Part shown: positions 38,231 through 49,335 of the stretch, piece after piece
How the letters are laid out: each line of letters opens with the position of its first letter
How positions within the stretch are numbered: the stretch's first letter is position 1
Assembly: GCA_028386065.3 (NCBI GenBank)
Contig: JAKUCV010000426.1
Location: forward strand, 65,816-129,815
Source: Turnera subulata
Taxonomy: Eukaryota > Streptophyta > Magnoliopsida > Malpighiales > Passifloraceae
DNA: 64,000 nucleotides
Reading direction: 5' to 3'
The notes under the pieces: generated by a model
What the model was told of the DNA's origin: nothing
Database searches by the model: none
The model's input: only the letters and a program-made list of their open reading frames with translations
Translations under genes and position numbers: made by a program

Positions 38231-38935
38231 ATGAAAGGGTGTATTTATAGGTGAAGAGGGTATTTATAGGTGAAAATAGGAGGATAAAAACAAAATAAGT
38301 ATGATAAATTTTAAAAGATAAAATGAAAGGGATGTTAGGTGAAGGAAGACGATATTAGGATTAGGACAAATAGAATTATAGAAGAGTATTAGTCAAAGAG
38401 ATGATTCCAAGTAGAAGTTTGATGTATGGGTAAAATATTTAACGCAAGTAAATTCGGGTAAGGTAAAAATGACATTCACACAATTTATTTATAACACATA
38501 AGACGAATTTGGGTTTGAGAATTTGAACATGCAACATAATAGATTTTCATGTAAGATTGAAATCCAGCAGGAACACACTATGATTTGATTTTTTGGTAGG
38601 ATAATTTGTTTTGTTGTGTTAGAATTTTATTTTTCCAGCTCAATAGTTTCGTTTGCATCTTTATTTTCTCCTTCAATTTTGCTTATTTTAATAATTACTA
38701 CTATATGGCTTTGTTAACAATAGAATGAATCCAACATATAACATCGGAAAATTGTTGCACATTAACCTCAACATGGAAACAAAAACAACAGATTGCATTG
38801 CTTTAAGAACTTTGAAAATTTTTTTATTCCATTCCACTGGTATACAGAAACAGCCCTTTATGGTATTGGCAAAAGCATCCTATACGAGTCTAACAAAACT
38901 ATGTATGGTGGTACTGTCACCCGTTTTTACCAGAA

Positions 38936-41892
38936 CTATATCAAATCATCAGGCATTACAGTATCGAGAGGAGGTTCCACCAGGAAAAGTAAAGAGCTCA
39001 AGAAAATGACAAAGATGGTGAATATGATGAGTGATTTGCAAGGATTGGCATAGCGTCCAACCAGTGCCACTCCTTCATCCTGGCCAGCACTTGAAGATGC
39101 ATCATCCAGTTGTAGTGTTGGACATGTGAAATAGCCATAGACTATACCACTCAAGACTGCCCCCAAATGTGTCCTGTATAATATGTTGCAAGTAATCAAG
39201 TCATCTATTGTTTATATTTAGCCAGATTTAAAATTGTTAGAAGCTTACCAGTCATCAATCGGCCCAAAATGGCTTAATATGAAGCAAAGACCAGTAGTGA
39301 TTATTGCCTTCTGGAATAAACTATCTGAAACATCCTTTTGAATACCATCTCTATTTTGACTTTGGTAAATGAGCCAAGCTCCTATTACGGCAAATATTGG
39401 TCCCTGCATGAATGAATGGCTTTTGGTGAGTTTGATGATTTTGCCGCCTTTATAAGATGAAAGGAACACGATCAACTGTTCATTTTGTTCATGCAGCAAT
39501 TAAGTACATGGTATGGTTGTAGCCATCCTTCATCGGTCAGTATAAATTGGGTTCTTCAGTTGAGGAAATATACAAAAACGTTATCTTCTTTGAAACTAAT
39601 GGGCAGTGATGAAACAAAGTTGACATTGTGGTCAAGTTGGAGTAACTCAAAAAACACATAGTAATGCATTAAGCTCTCAAGGAAATAACAAAGAACAAGT
39701 CTCAGATTGTTACATGACTTTGTGCTTTTCTCTTCCGACAAAAGCTTAAAATCTGTGCATGTATGAAGCAATCGGTGCCTTCTATATGCATGTGATATTC
39801 AACTATAACAGGGTCAGTGGCTAAATTGCCTACATACGTGACTGATCTGGCATGTCAAGCTACTTGCACATAAAGTAGGAAATCTAGTGAAGAAAAAGAT
39901 TAGGTGAAATTTGTGCTTACTGTTCCACCAATGGATGGCTCTGCTGTGTGAAGAAAGCTTGTCAAGTTGCCAGAAATTCCTCCAAGCACATATATCAAGA
40001 AGAAGGTAAAGGATCCATAACCTCGGCAAACCTGAGGACCAAAAGTAAGGAGCGACCAGCATCCAAGAATCAAGTGAAAACCTCCCGCATACTGCAGATT
40101 CATGGTTTATGAGAGACAGCATTTTGCAATGTCAAATCCACATAGAATCAGCTTCTCATATGGACAATTACAGATGCCTCAAGCCTCAATTTGATCAGCC
40201 ATTTCTTATCAGACATAAAAAATGAGTTCATTTTGACACCCTACGGTATGTTCCAGCAGTGTCATGCAAATACTGTGATCACGTTCAAATTGTTTGCAGT
40301 AATTAAATAAGTTTTTTGTAAGCTAACTTTTACTACGAAGCACAAAATTCTGCATTCGAAAAAATTAAGTACTTTCTACTAGATTCTTGGGTTCTTTTAG
40401 TGCAGATAGATTGAAAAACAGCAATAGAAATGGGAACACGAACCCAGTTGTCAATCTTGTACCAGAAACATTGGGGTCACGAGTCTCCACCATTCTCCAA
40501 CCAGGATCAAATCGTTTATCTTTGCCCCATATAGTAATGGCAGAGAAAAAAGCTGGAACTCAGAACTCTGTATTGGACTGGCTATTTCAAACAAGAACAC
40601 ACCAATATTTATGGAAGCCAACAACCCTCTGCATTCAAAATTCAAGATGGAAAGGATTAGAGCAACCATGCCTAGCTATATCTACCACAAACAAAGGATA
40701 TCAAATACCATACCACATGAATCTGACACCAAAGAGTAAAAAATAAAAGCAGTAGAGCTGAGTAGGATATGGCTTACATTAAGTAGAGGTCAGAGGCTTC
40801 ATCATTCTGCTGAAAGGCTTCAAAACTTCCTGAATCCCTATCAAGAGTTCTATTTCTCAACTTCTTGAAACCTCTCAGTTTCTCCCCATTGTCTTTTATT
40901 GAACCCTTGCTGACTGAGGATGTCCTGCTTTCTAGACCTTCTTCTGTAATTTGGGCACCAAAAGTAGATGACATAGAATCATCCGCATTTGTATCTAACA
41001 GCAGAAAAGATGAAATGGATTAGATTAGATATCTGGTGGAAAATGCATTCAGATGTAAAGCAAGGAACTAAAACTTACTCTAGAAAGAGCAAAGGAAGAC
41101 TAAAAAAAATGTTCTGCAAATACCATAAAGTCCCAAGCAATCACAGTTCTTGTAAACTATTAGCAAGCTATTGCTACCATGCCATTTTTCAATATGGAAA
41201 AGGTGAGCCATGAATACAAGTAGGGGTTTTCGGTTTTCTCACAGAGTGATGCCGTGTGAGGAGAGAACAGGCACATAGAATGTTTCGGTATCAACAAAAA
41301 TCCTCACTTAACGGAAGAAAAAAAGGTTAGAACTTAAAGATTAAGGAAATGATGTCTCACCTTTACTAAGCTTGCCAAGATAAGCATCTAGATACTCTAG
41401 CTCCCCTTTTGCATTGAGTTCACCATTTCTCTCCTGTTCAGCTGACATTTCATTGCAGGAATCTGAAGAGGGACGATTCCCATCAACATCGATTTTCCTA
41501 AAATATGAATCTAACAAGTTCAATTGATTTTCATTGGTACTAGAATCTGATGCATGACACACGACGCATAGATTTTTCCCATTCTTGTCCCCGAACATGC
41601 GCAGGATGGGTTTTTCAGCTGTATTATGAAAGAACAAAGCACCATGGTTGTGAATTGCTCCTTTGCAGGCCTTCACCCTACCTGCCTTCCTCTTCAACAG
41701 AACTTCTGGGATAGCATGTAGGATTCTACATCTGTGACTTAAACCACTAGAAATTGACAGGAAGAACCTAGATCCCTGTGCAAATGCAGAACAATTACAC
41801 AGTACTCCTCCATCATGATGTCTTGCTAAGTTTTGAGGTGGGATACCGAGGTCTTTATAAGGCATTTTGCAACATATTGAAACTACTGCCAT
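38936..41892 (-). CDS. RBL9: Chloroplast rhomboid-like protein (RBL9-like), probable pseudoprotease, 6 exons
   Basis: Exons 41361-41892, 40778-40994, 40463-40628, 39921-40091, 39249-39403 and 38936-39173 sum to 1479 bp, 492 residues. The first ~240 residues are hydrophilic with a basic/Ser-rich start, consistent with a plastid transit peptide and stromal domain. The rest is a rhomboid membrane domain: a first helix INIGVFLFEIA, the WWRLVTPMFL motif, then helices around SLLTFGPQVCRGYG and FLIYVLGGISGN. The catalytic serine motif GxSG reads GGTG (Thr362), while the partner His416 in THLGAVLSG is kept. With serine replaced, ordinary rhomboid proteolysis is unlikely; an iRhom-like binding or chaperone role is possible. 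Identity as RBL9 is from memory of a chloroplast rhomboid lacking the dyad. The first coding exon starts six bases after a splice acceptor, so a leader intron lies upstream. Confidence 0.88.
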
Positions 41893-42738
41893 ACAAACCT
41901 GAAACAATAAAGTCAGAATGAAATGTCATACTCGATTAAAAGACACGCACGATAAACTAATCAATGACCAGAAAAAACAAAGAGAAATTTTCTCTATTCA
42001 AATAATGAACATCATGATCCACTCCTCAAGTGGTTTCCCAAATATATGAAACAGACTGAAAGTACTTCTTCCCGCAATTATTCACCCAATAAAGAAAACA
42101 TTGCTTGCTTCTAGTATCATCAATTAGTAATCATTTGAGGGTGAAACCTAACAAGTGGAATACGACAGCACAAATACCCATATAACATAGAGGGAAAGAT
42201 GATCACAATTGCAGCCTACGAGGTACACTTGGCAGCAGAAAAAGGAAAAGTAGAGTAGCAGGGAATTGGAAGAATAAGTAGAAGTAGCATACAGATAAAA
42301 CGGGACAAACTCTTGCTTGGATTGCCCGATAGATAGATAGATTTGTTACAGACAGACAGCTCTAAGGAGGGATTTTTAAGACCGGAGGATATTGTACTTG
42401 CTTGGGTACTTGCTGGTTCCCACATTTAGTGATGCAAGAAACTTGGAACTGAAAAAGTGAGTAGCGGAAGTGAGAGAGGGAGAAGGGCTTAGCAGAAAAT
42501 CTAGTTGTAGGTCCCCTGCTTATCTCTGTTGTTCCATCTAGCTGTTGCCACGTATCAGTGAAATCAATGCTCACCGTGGTTATTGGCACTTGGGTGGCCC
42601 CCACCAAGGATTTGCGTGGACCCATCTATCCTAGCAATGTATACCCGCGGCTTGTCGTCTCTCTCTGTATGTTGACTATTTCTGCAAATCCAGGTTTTTC
42701 ATTTTTGTCATACTATTTCTAGTTAGAATCCAACATTT
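41893..42738. other. Leader intron and promoter of the rhomboid-like gene
   Basis: TTGTTTCAG (minus strand) ends six bases before the ATG, so the 5' untranslated region continues upstream, probably in the region 42200-42500. The boundary of the leader exon and the start site cannot be fixed by eye. No other gene is seen. Confidence 0.45.
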
Positions 42739-42753
42739 AATACACAAAATTAC

Positions 42754-42877
42754 GCCAACGCCTGTGTAGCGTGATGGCATTTCCCTTGGCCTTGAGCCAA
42801 GAAGACCCTGGTTCGATCCAGAGTGGGGTGGGGTTTGGGTAGATTTAGGCATCGATTGTAATCAAAAAAAAAAAAAA
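42754..42877 (+). mobile_element. Short tRNA-derived SINE with 13-bp target duplication
   Basis: It starts GCCAACGCCTGTGTAGCGTG, with an A-box-like TAGCGTGATGGCA. A B-box GGTTCGATCC follows about 35 bp later. The body is a GGGGTGGGGTTTGG tail and the end is an A run. TACACAAAATTAC flanks it on both sides (42741-42753 and 42878-42890). The perfect duplication and intact poly-A point to a fairly recent insertion by LINE machinery. It is not a tRNA gene: the acceptor stem and anticodon arm do not fold. Confidence 0.85.
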
Positions 42878-42890
42878 TACACAAAATTAC

Positions 42891-43438
42891 AATCAGAGAG
42901 ACTGGAGAAAACTGTAAAAATTGATTGTTCCTTTTCTCTTTTTTTTTTGTCAATCATTAAAAATTGTTTGTTCTTTTATATTATGAACAGTATTTATCTG
43001 CTCTTTTACGAAATTCTAATTTCTGAAAAAAATGTCATAGAGTTCTGCATATTTATTTCTTGCTGGTTTTGGTTGGTCACTCACGGGACCATTGGGCCGG
43101 TTCCAGCTAAAAAATTCGTTCATCTGTACAGAAAATATTATAGGCTCAATGAACATGTCTTTCAATACTGTTTGCCCAACCCATTACTTTGATTTTGATG
43201 AAATTCGAGTAGTTCATGTTCTCTCGAGTTTTAATAGCAGACATGATCTTTAATCGACGAAAAAAAAAAAATGACACTCTTTGTCGTCCATCTGCCAGAT
43301 ACTATGGAGTAGATGCAAGATGTTCTAGTTTCCTTTTAGAATAGTCTTAAACAAAAAAAGAAATTACCTAGCCAGCCGGCTTTCAACTTATATGTTTTTA
43401 TACCCACGAAGATCACCTCAGCTTCTCCCTTGTAAATT
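42891..43438. other. Intergenic, no gene recognised
   Basis: AT-rich, with T and A runs (42939-42949 and 43259-43271). I see no coding or repeat structure beyond short homopolymers. Confidence 0.4.
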
Positions 43439-43602
43439 GGATGCCAGAGGCAGAGTTACCGTATTTCAAACTTTATAATACCAAAAATTATTCAATTAAC
43501 GCCAAATTACGGGGCTACTCATTTTTTCAAGTTTTCTCCAAATGGTCCTACTCGTGTCGTGTATACCCGTCGGCGACGAAGTAGTATATAACAGCAGGAG
43601 GC
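43439..43602. repeat. Promoter-segment duplicate, copy 1
   Basis: It starts GGATGCCAGAGGCAGAGTTA and ends GTATATAACAGCAGGAGGC, and is nearly the same as 44014-44212 apart from indels in the middle. Copy 2 lies directly upstream of the CDCA7-like gene. Copy 1 is separated from it by 411 bp of unrelated sequence that ends in an A run, so a retro-element insertion may have accompanied the duplication. Confidence 0.8.
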
Positions 43603-44013
43603 ATGGAGCAGGAAATTTACTTCTATTTCCTAGCAATACAGCGGAAGCAGGATCGGGAGCTTAGCTCGATTTACCGGTCGGTGGAAGTCGTCACGGTTTG
43701 TTGGACCGACTTCCGAGTCTCCACAACCTAAACCCTCTTTCTCTGCTCTCAATTGTTTCTGTGTATGTTTCTCTATATTTTTCACGCATCCATGCTATTC
43801 CTTTTATAGCAGGTATATTGGTGGATGCTGAGCTGGTGGAGGTCCCTCCATTTTTTTTGCAGCTGGTGGAGGCTCCTCCACTATGATAGTGCACCATGAT
43901 AAACTGTGAAGGTCCCTCCATGATGATAGTGCATCATGATAGCACCCCATTGTGGGTGTACTAATCATTTTATTCCAACAGAAACAATCTACCTTGAGAC
44001 AAAAAAAAAAAAA

Positions 44014-44212
44014 GGATGCCAGAGGCAGAGTTACCGTATTCCAAACTTTAAAATACCAAAAGATATTTAATTAACGCTAATTACGGGTTTCAGTTTTCTT
44101 AAGTAGGTTCATTTGATGAAATTATAAAGGACACCTTTTATATATATCAACTCAGATGCGTATTTCTCCAAATGGTCCGTCGGCGACGAAGTAGTATATA
44201 ACAGCAGGAGGC
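44014..44212. repeat. Promoter-segment duplicate, copy 2
   Basis: The partner of 43439-43602; both keep CGTCGGCGACGAAGTAGTAT and a TATATAA core. An (AAAAG)n microsatellite (44224-44252) follows it. As the copy nearest to the gene it probably forms the distal promoter. Confidence 0.8.
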
Positions 44213-44341
44213 GGGGGGGTTATTAAAGAAAAGAAAAGAAAAGAAAAGAAAAACCCAGAAAGAATATTAAAGGCGCCACCTTGTCAAATTTGGCAAGAAG
44301 AAAACAACAAATACCAAACTCCCCCAACGAAATTTCTAAAC

Positions 44342-44349
44342 TTTGGCGC
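44342..44349 (+). promoter_or_regulatory. E2F-type site upstream of the CDCA7-like gene
   Basis: TTTGGCGC matches the plant E2F consensus TTTSSCGC and lies 300 bp upstream of the ATG; AAAGGCGCC at 44269-44277 is a second, weaker GC-core candidate. E2F control would put the gene in the G1/S expression group, in line with animal CDCA7, an E2F target. Function is inferred from the motif alone. Confidence 0.55.
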
Positions 44350-44648
44350 TCTACTCTCCCTCCAAATTCCGGTAAAAACTTTCCCTTCCCCCCTGGCCCT
44401 CCCTTTTCCCCGAACCCGATTTCCTTTTTTCTCAATTCTCTCCCGCCCGCCATAAATAACACCAACCAACCCACCCAAATTCCAAAAGCCCAACCCCCAA
44501 AAAGCCACACAACACCACCTCCTCATTCCCCACCATAACGCTCCCGTTTTTGAAAACTTCGATTGTGTTGTTTAGATCCGGGTTCTATTCTACTTCTACT
44601 CCTTTCATTTCGGGGTGTCTGTTTGTTTTTTTTTTTTTTTCCTTAGAA

Positions 44649-47600
44649 ATGGTGGGTGTTGCGGTTACGGCCCCTGCTGCTCCTGAGAACGAAGTGAAGG
44701 AGAAGAAGAGCAGGACAAAGAGTCCTGGACTCCGTGTTATTGGGAACAGAATCTACGATTCTCAGAATGGAAAGACTTGTCATCAAGTAATTTTGTTTCT
44801 CTTCCCCTGAATTTAACTACTACCTGTTCTTCTTTCTTTTGTTCTGTTTGGTCATAAAATGCGAGGTAAATGATGTAAGCCCATGTTTCGGATCTAAGGT
44901 TTCTTTATGTTTAACGTCTCATCTGCCTTGAACCTGAACAGAGCGACAATTTACTATAGCTTCTAGGTATTATATATTATACGAACTTGAAACAACCATC
45001 GAAGTGTTAGCTTAGCTATGCCTTGAGGATCATTTGTGTCATTTCTGGAAATTATTTTACATTTGGTAGCTGAACTTATATTTTAGGACACCTTTTGGGT
45101 TCTGAGATGTATTCGTCAATCGAGTAATTGATTTTTTTTACCCCTCGTGACTGCTGCAAGTTAACAAATCTTTTTGGGTATTATTTCTATGGTAGCCATA
45201 ATGAGACTACATATCTTTTGCTTGAGATCATTTACTTGAGCTTTGTATTAGGAATGACTAAAGTGGATGACTGGCAATTTAAGGTGTCCTGTTTTGATGG
45301 TTCTTTTAGATTTGTGGGGTTTGGTCGTGTTATTGATTGTGTTTGTTGTTTCTGTATAAATGTTGAAGTGCCGGCAAAAGACGATGGATTTCACTGCTAT
45401 TTGTACGAATCAGAAAGGGGACAAGCCGTGTCCTATTAGATTCTGCCGCAAATGCTTGTTGAACAGGTTGGATTTCGATGCCTTTATTTTTTTTTGATAC
45501 GTTCAACTGAACAATTATGGTAGGCTTTGTGCCTGAGCTTTTTTTTGATGTTAATACGTATTTAACTGTGACTTAGATATGGAGAGAACGCAGAAGAGGT
45601 AGCTTTGTTGGCTGACTGGAAATGTCCCAAGTGTAGGGACATTTGCAATTGCAGCGTCTGTATGTGAGTTCTTCATTCCCTGGAATTTAGTGTGACCATT
45701 TGCTTTGGGTGTTCGGATCATTGATTCTAACATAATGATGTCTCTCCAGGAAGAAGAAAGGCCATAAGCCCACCGGCATTCTTGTTCACACAGCGAAGGA
45801 AAACGGGTTTACCTCTGTCTCAGAACTATTGCGGGTAAAAGGTGCCGAGAATTTTGTTCATAATAAGATTGCAAAACCCATGGATGCTTCACCCAAGAAA
45901 CCTGTTCGTAAGGTCTGCATATTTCATTGACAATGACACTTATTTTAATTCAATTTATTTTTGGTTGATATGGTTTTTATTTTCCTAATTATCTCTTGAA
46001 TTATGCTTTTCACAGGATCCTGTGGTTGCTGCTACTGGAGGGAAACTGGGGAAGGAAAATTCTTTTGATCTAAACATGGATTTGAAATTAAATTCTGAAG
46101 ATTTGAAACCCATCTCTAACAAGAAATCCAAGAAAACAAAAAGGGAAGGACTGAAGGAAGTTAGCAATAGCAACAAGGAGGGTAGTACTAAGTTGAAGGA
46201 GAGTGGTCAGAAGAAGCGTAGAATTACTGAGAAAGTTTCTGAAAACGTGGCGAACTTGGATGAAAATGTGCAAAGTGTAAAGTGTAAAGATAGTAGTACA
46301 AAGAAAGCAAAGTCCAAGACACACCAGGAGGAAGTCTCTGGGGAAGCAGTCAAGACAAATGGAAACAGTTCTGTTGGTGTTTCAGATAAAAAAATGCTTA
46401 AGATGGAATCACAGGTGATGTCTAATAAAGGAGTGAAGACTAAAAGGAAGAAAGCACCGAAGGACTGTGATGAAAATTTAAATGGTGCAACTTGCAATGA
46501 TGGAGCTGATGCTGGAAGGACTCTGGAACTGTCCAAAATTAGCAAGTTCAATACAGAATTTCAGGAAGAACAAATTGATGCTGACTGTCAATTCCCTCAG
46601 GGTACCTGCTTAACAACTGTTGCAGGCATTGATCTGCCTCCAGAGGATGTTGGACATGCATTGCAATTTTTGGAATTTTGTGCTGGTTTTGGAAAGGTAA
46701 GAAGATATCTGTCATTAGATTGGAAAAATGTGGCAATAGTTACTCTGATTTTATTTGTAGGTCCCTTGTCCCCTAATTGATATTTGGACTTGTATTTGCA
46801 TTTGGCTAGATGGTGTGTTATTATAACATAAAAACTTCCGTTGACAAATTAAGTGATCATAGAATTCAGATCCCCTTTCTTTGTTGTTGATTAGTTTATT
46901 ACAGTGCTCTGTGTTATATCCCAATTGTAGCAAGTGTAAATATTTTGAAAGTTATTGTTAGATTGGTGTTTGGTATTATTTCCTCCCCACTGCCCCCGCC
47001 ACTCCCCCCAACCACCACCCCTCCTTAAAGCATTCAATTCTATTAGTAACTTTTCTTGCTTTGTCTTTCTTGTTTGAGAAACAAAATAGGTTCTTGATCT
47101 GAAGAAAGGGCAAGCTGAAGCGGTAATTAGAGAAATAATAAATGGCCGAAGAGGGCGCCGGTCACAATATTCTTGTGTTGCTCAGATTTATATCCAACTG
47201 TTGTCCTTGATAGAAGAAGAAATTGGGGAAGAGTATGTTACTTTTTCTGTCAGTTTTTCTCTTTGCTGCTTTAGATTGCACTAGGATCAAATTTCATTGT
47301 CAAAAGTTTTGTTGTTCAGGTCTTCAGCTTCAAGTCCAACAGACGGTCAGAACTCGTGGTTCCAATCTCTTGGGACATATGTTTCTAAATGCTTATTCAT
47401 ATCTAAGGACATACCATCCGATTATTTTGGTCAAGGTAATGAAGGATATGACAAGTTGAGCTCCTCACAAAAGCTTAAACTCCTGAATTTTCTATGTGAC
47501 GAGGCTCTGAATACCAAGTAAGTGATGAGAAACAATTAAAGAAAATGGTTATTTTTCAAACTTTGGGCTTTTCCCCTGTAAGCTTGTGATAAGATATTTT

Positions 47601-49335
47601 ATATTATTCATAGGGAATTGAGGGATTGGATTGATGATCAAAATTCTAAAATTCTTGAAAGCAAGAAAGATGCTAGAGAAAAGGTTGTTGCAGCAAAGGA
47701 TAAGGTATCAAAGATGCACTTTGATTCTGGAGCAATGTCTCTTTCATCTGTTATTAATGTGGAGTAATGTCTTCCTACCTGTTTTTCAATCAAAGTCTTC
47801 CTACTTACTTTTGAAACAGTACATTGTTGTAACCTCTCTCCTTTTCTTTTCTTTTCTGACGAAGGAGAGGAGCTTGAAACAGAAGATCAAGGATGAGTTG
47901 GCTAAAGCACTCATTGCAAGAAACGGTGTTCCTGTGTCTGTTTCTGAATACGATGCAATAGTTTCACAAATAAAAAGTGAAGCAGCCCAAGCTCATGCAG
48001 AAGTGCTGGAGGCGAAGGGCATGGTGTCAAAGGCGGGTATGTTTGGCTTTTTTATTTTTGACTTTGATACAGTTAAATACAGAGGCAAAAAAAAAAGACC
48101 ATTGACCTTAACATTTTGATGGGCATGTAGAGTTGCTGAAGTTTGTATCCATATTACCTGCTTAAATTGCTGTTATATTTGGGATGTTAATGTTGCATTA
48201 ATCCAAATTAGGCAAGAGACTTGTTAGCTACAATCTGCTCGGTTCTTTTCTTTCTTACAGAACATTGGCATAGATGACTTGTAGTCAAAAACTAATTCGC
48301 CAATGTGTAATGTGTTTCAGAATTTGGTAGGAAGCGTTTAGCTGGACATTGATCATGTCAAGTTATGTCACTTCTGTAGCCTTGGCATGTCTCAGTGGAA
48401 ATCGATTATTTTTTGTACTTAGTGTTTTTGATAGTAGATGACAATATTTATGCTCCAGTTAATAAGAACTTATTTCTTAATATGCATTCAATAACCACAG
48501 AAGAGCGAAGATCTGATGCTGTTAGAACTGATCCTGTTCTCCTTGATGTTAATGGCCGGGCATTTTGGAGACTAAGCTGCTACAATAATCAATCAGACGT
48601 CTTGCTTCAAGGTTAGGTAGCCCACAGCTGTCTTTATATCTATAGGCAATTGTATTGCTAAGTTTTGATATTAACATCAGTTTATCTTATCAGATTTGGG
48701 AACCTGGAGTGAAGTTCCAGAAACCGAGAAATGGTTTGTCTATGATACCGAACAGAAACAAGACATTGACAGATATATCTCTTCGTCAAGGTGAATGACA
48801 TTTTTTGGCATGCCTTCTTCATTATAACTTACATGTAAAACAAAGTGTTGCTGACATGTTCTACCATGCTTCTCGGTTCTAATGAACACTACAATTAAAT
48901 ACTTTGCATAAGCAGCTCATTGCTGTGCTAAAGGAAATTTGAGATAAATTGGATATGGCAATGACTGTCATCACAACTGGAACATGATTTACTAACTAAT
49001 AAGTGAACATGCCTTCTGTATTGCTTACTGATCTAGCTCATATAACATAAAAAATCCAAGTACATCGATCTATGCAGAAACACAAAGAAAGTTTGAGAAT
49101 GGCACATTGCTTTTTTAAGTAAGTTATATATTGATATACTCTGCATAAAATGTTGCAAGTGGATTTAGGTTAGGTCAATTCCACTATCCTGGAACTGATA
49201 TGTTATCTTTGTTCTATGCTGATATTCTTTATCCTGATGGCATGCATGACATTTTAACTCTTGTTGGACTTCAGGACCAAGAGGCTTAGAGCTCGGAGGG
49301 TTGCTGAATCATGCCTAATTGCAAATGCACCCTAA
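44649..49335 (+). CDS. CDCA7-like protein: zf-4CXXC_R1 zinc finger plus DDT domain, 12 exons
   Basis: Exons 44649-44786, 45369-45466, 45577-45663, 45750-45912, 46016-46696, 47090-47232, 47320-47517, 47614-47704, 47865-48036, 48501-48611, 48694-48790 and 49275-49335 sum to 2040 bp, 679 residues. Residues 44-107 form the zinc-finger domain of the CDCA7/R1 family (CHQC, FCRKC, CPKC, CNC, then CSVC). Residues 160-360 are Lys/Ser-rich and low in order, a probable nuclear linker. A DDT-like helical domain (LPPEDVGHALQFLEFCAGFG) follows at the end of exon 5, then a coiled, charged region and a conserved tail with RVAESC. Animal CDCA7 recruits the remodeller HELLS/DDM1 to methylated DNA; this plant subgroup with DDT is less studied, and a chromatin role is inferred. 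A splice-acceptor-like T tract ends two bases before the ATG, so a leader intron is likely. Confidence 0.9.
46981..47024 (-). other. G-run tract in intron 5 of the CDCA7-like gene
   Basis: The plus strand is C-rich. On the minus (template) strand there are four runs of four or more G separated by 4-8 bases, which fits a loose G-quadruplex pattern. The tract stands out against AT-rich surroundings. Confidence 0.5.

Larger units (their letters stand above)
35808..38500. repeat. Copy B of the triplicated segment, split by a LINE
   Basis: The left part is 35808-35886; the right part resumes after the LINE at 37648-38500. 37940-38120 is similar to the last coding exon of the rhomboid-like gene and 38170-38230 to the edge of its penultimate exon, with internal deletions and stops. 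Copy B is thus a dead partial duplicate of the gene's 3' end plus flank, followed by the same second block as copy A. Confidence 0.7.

Noticed and set aside
42754..42877. tRNA gene
   Set aside because: A and B boxes are present, but no cloverleaf forms, and the poly-A and target duplication identify a SINE.
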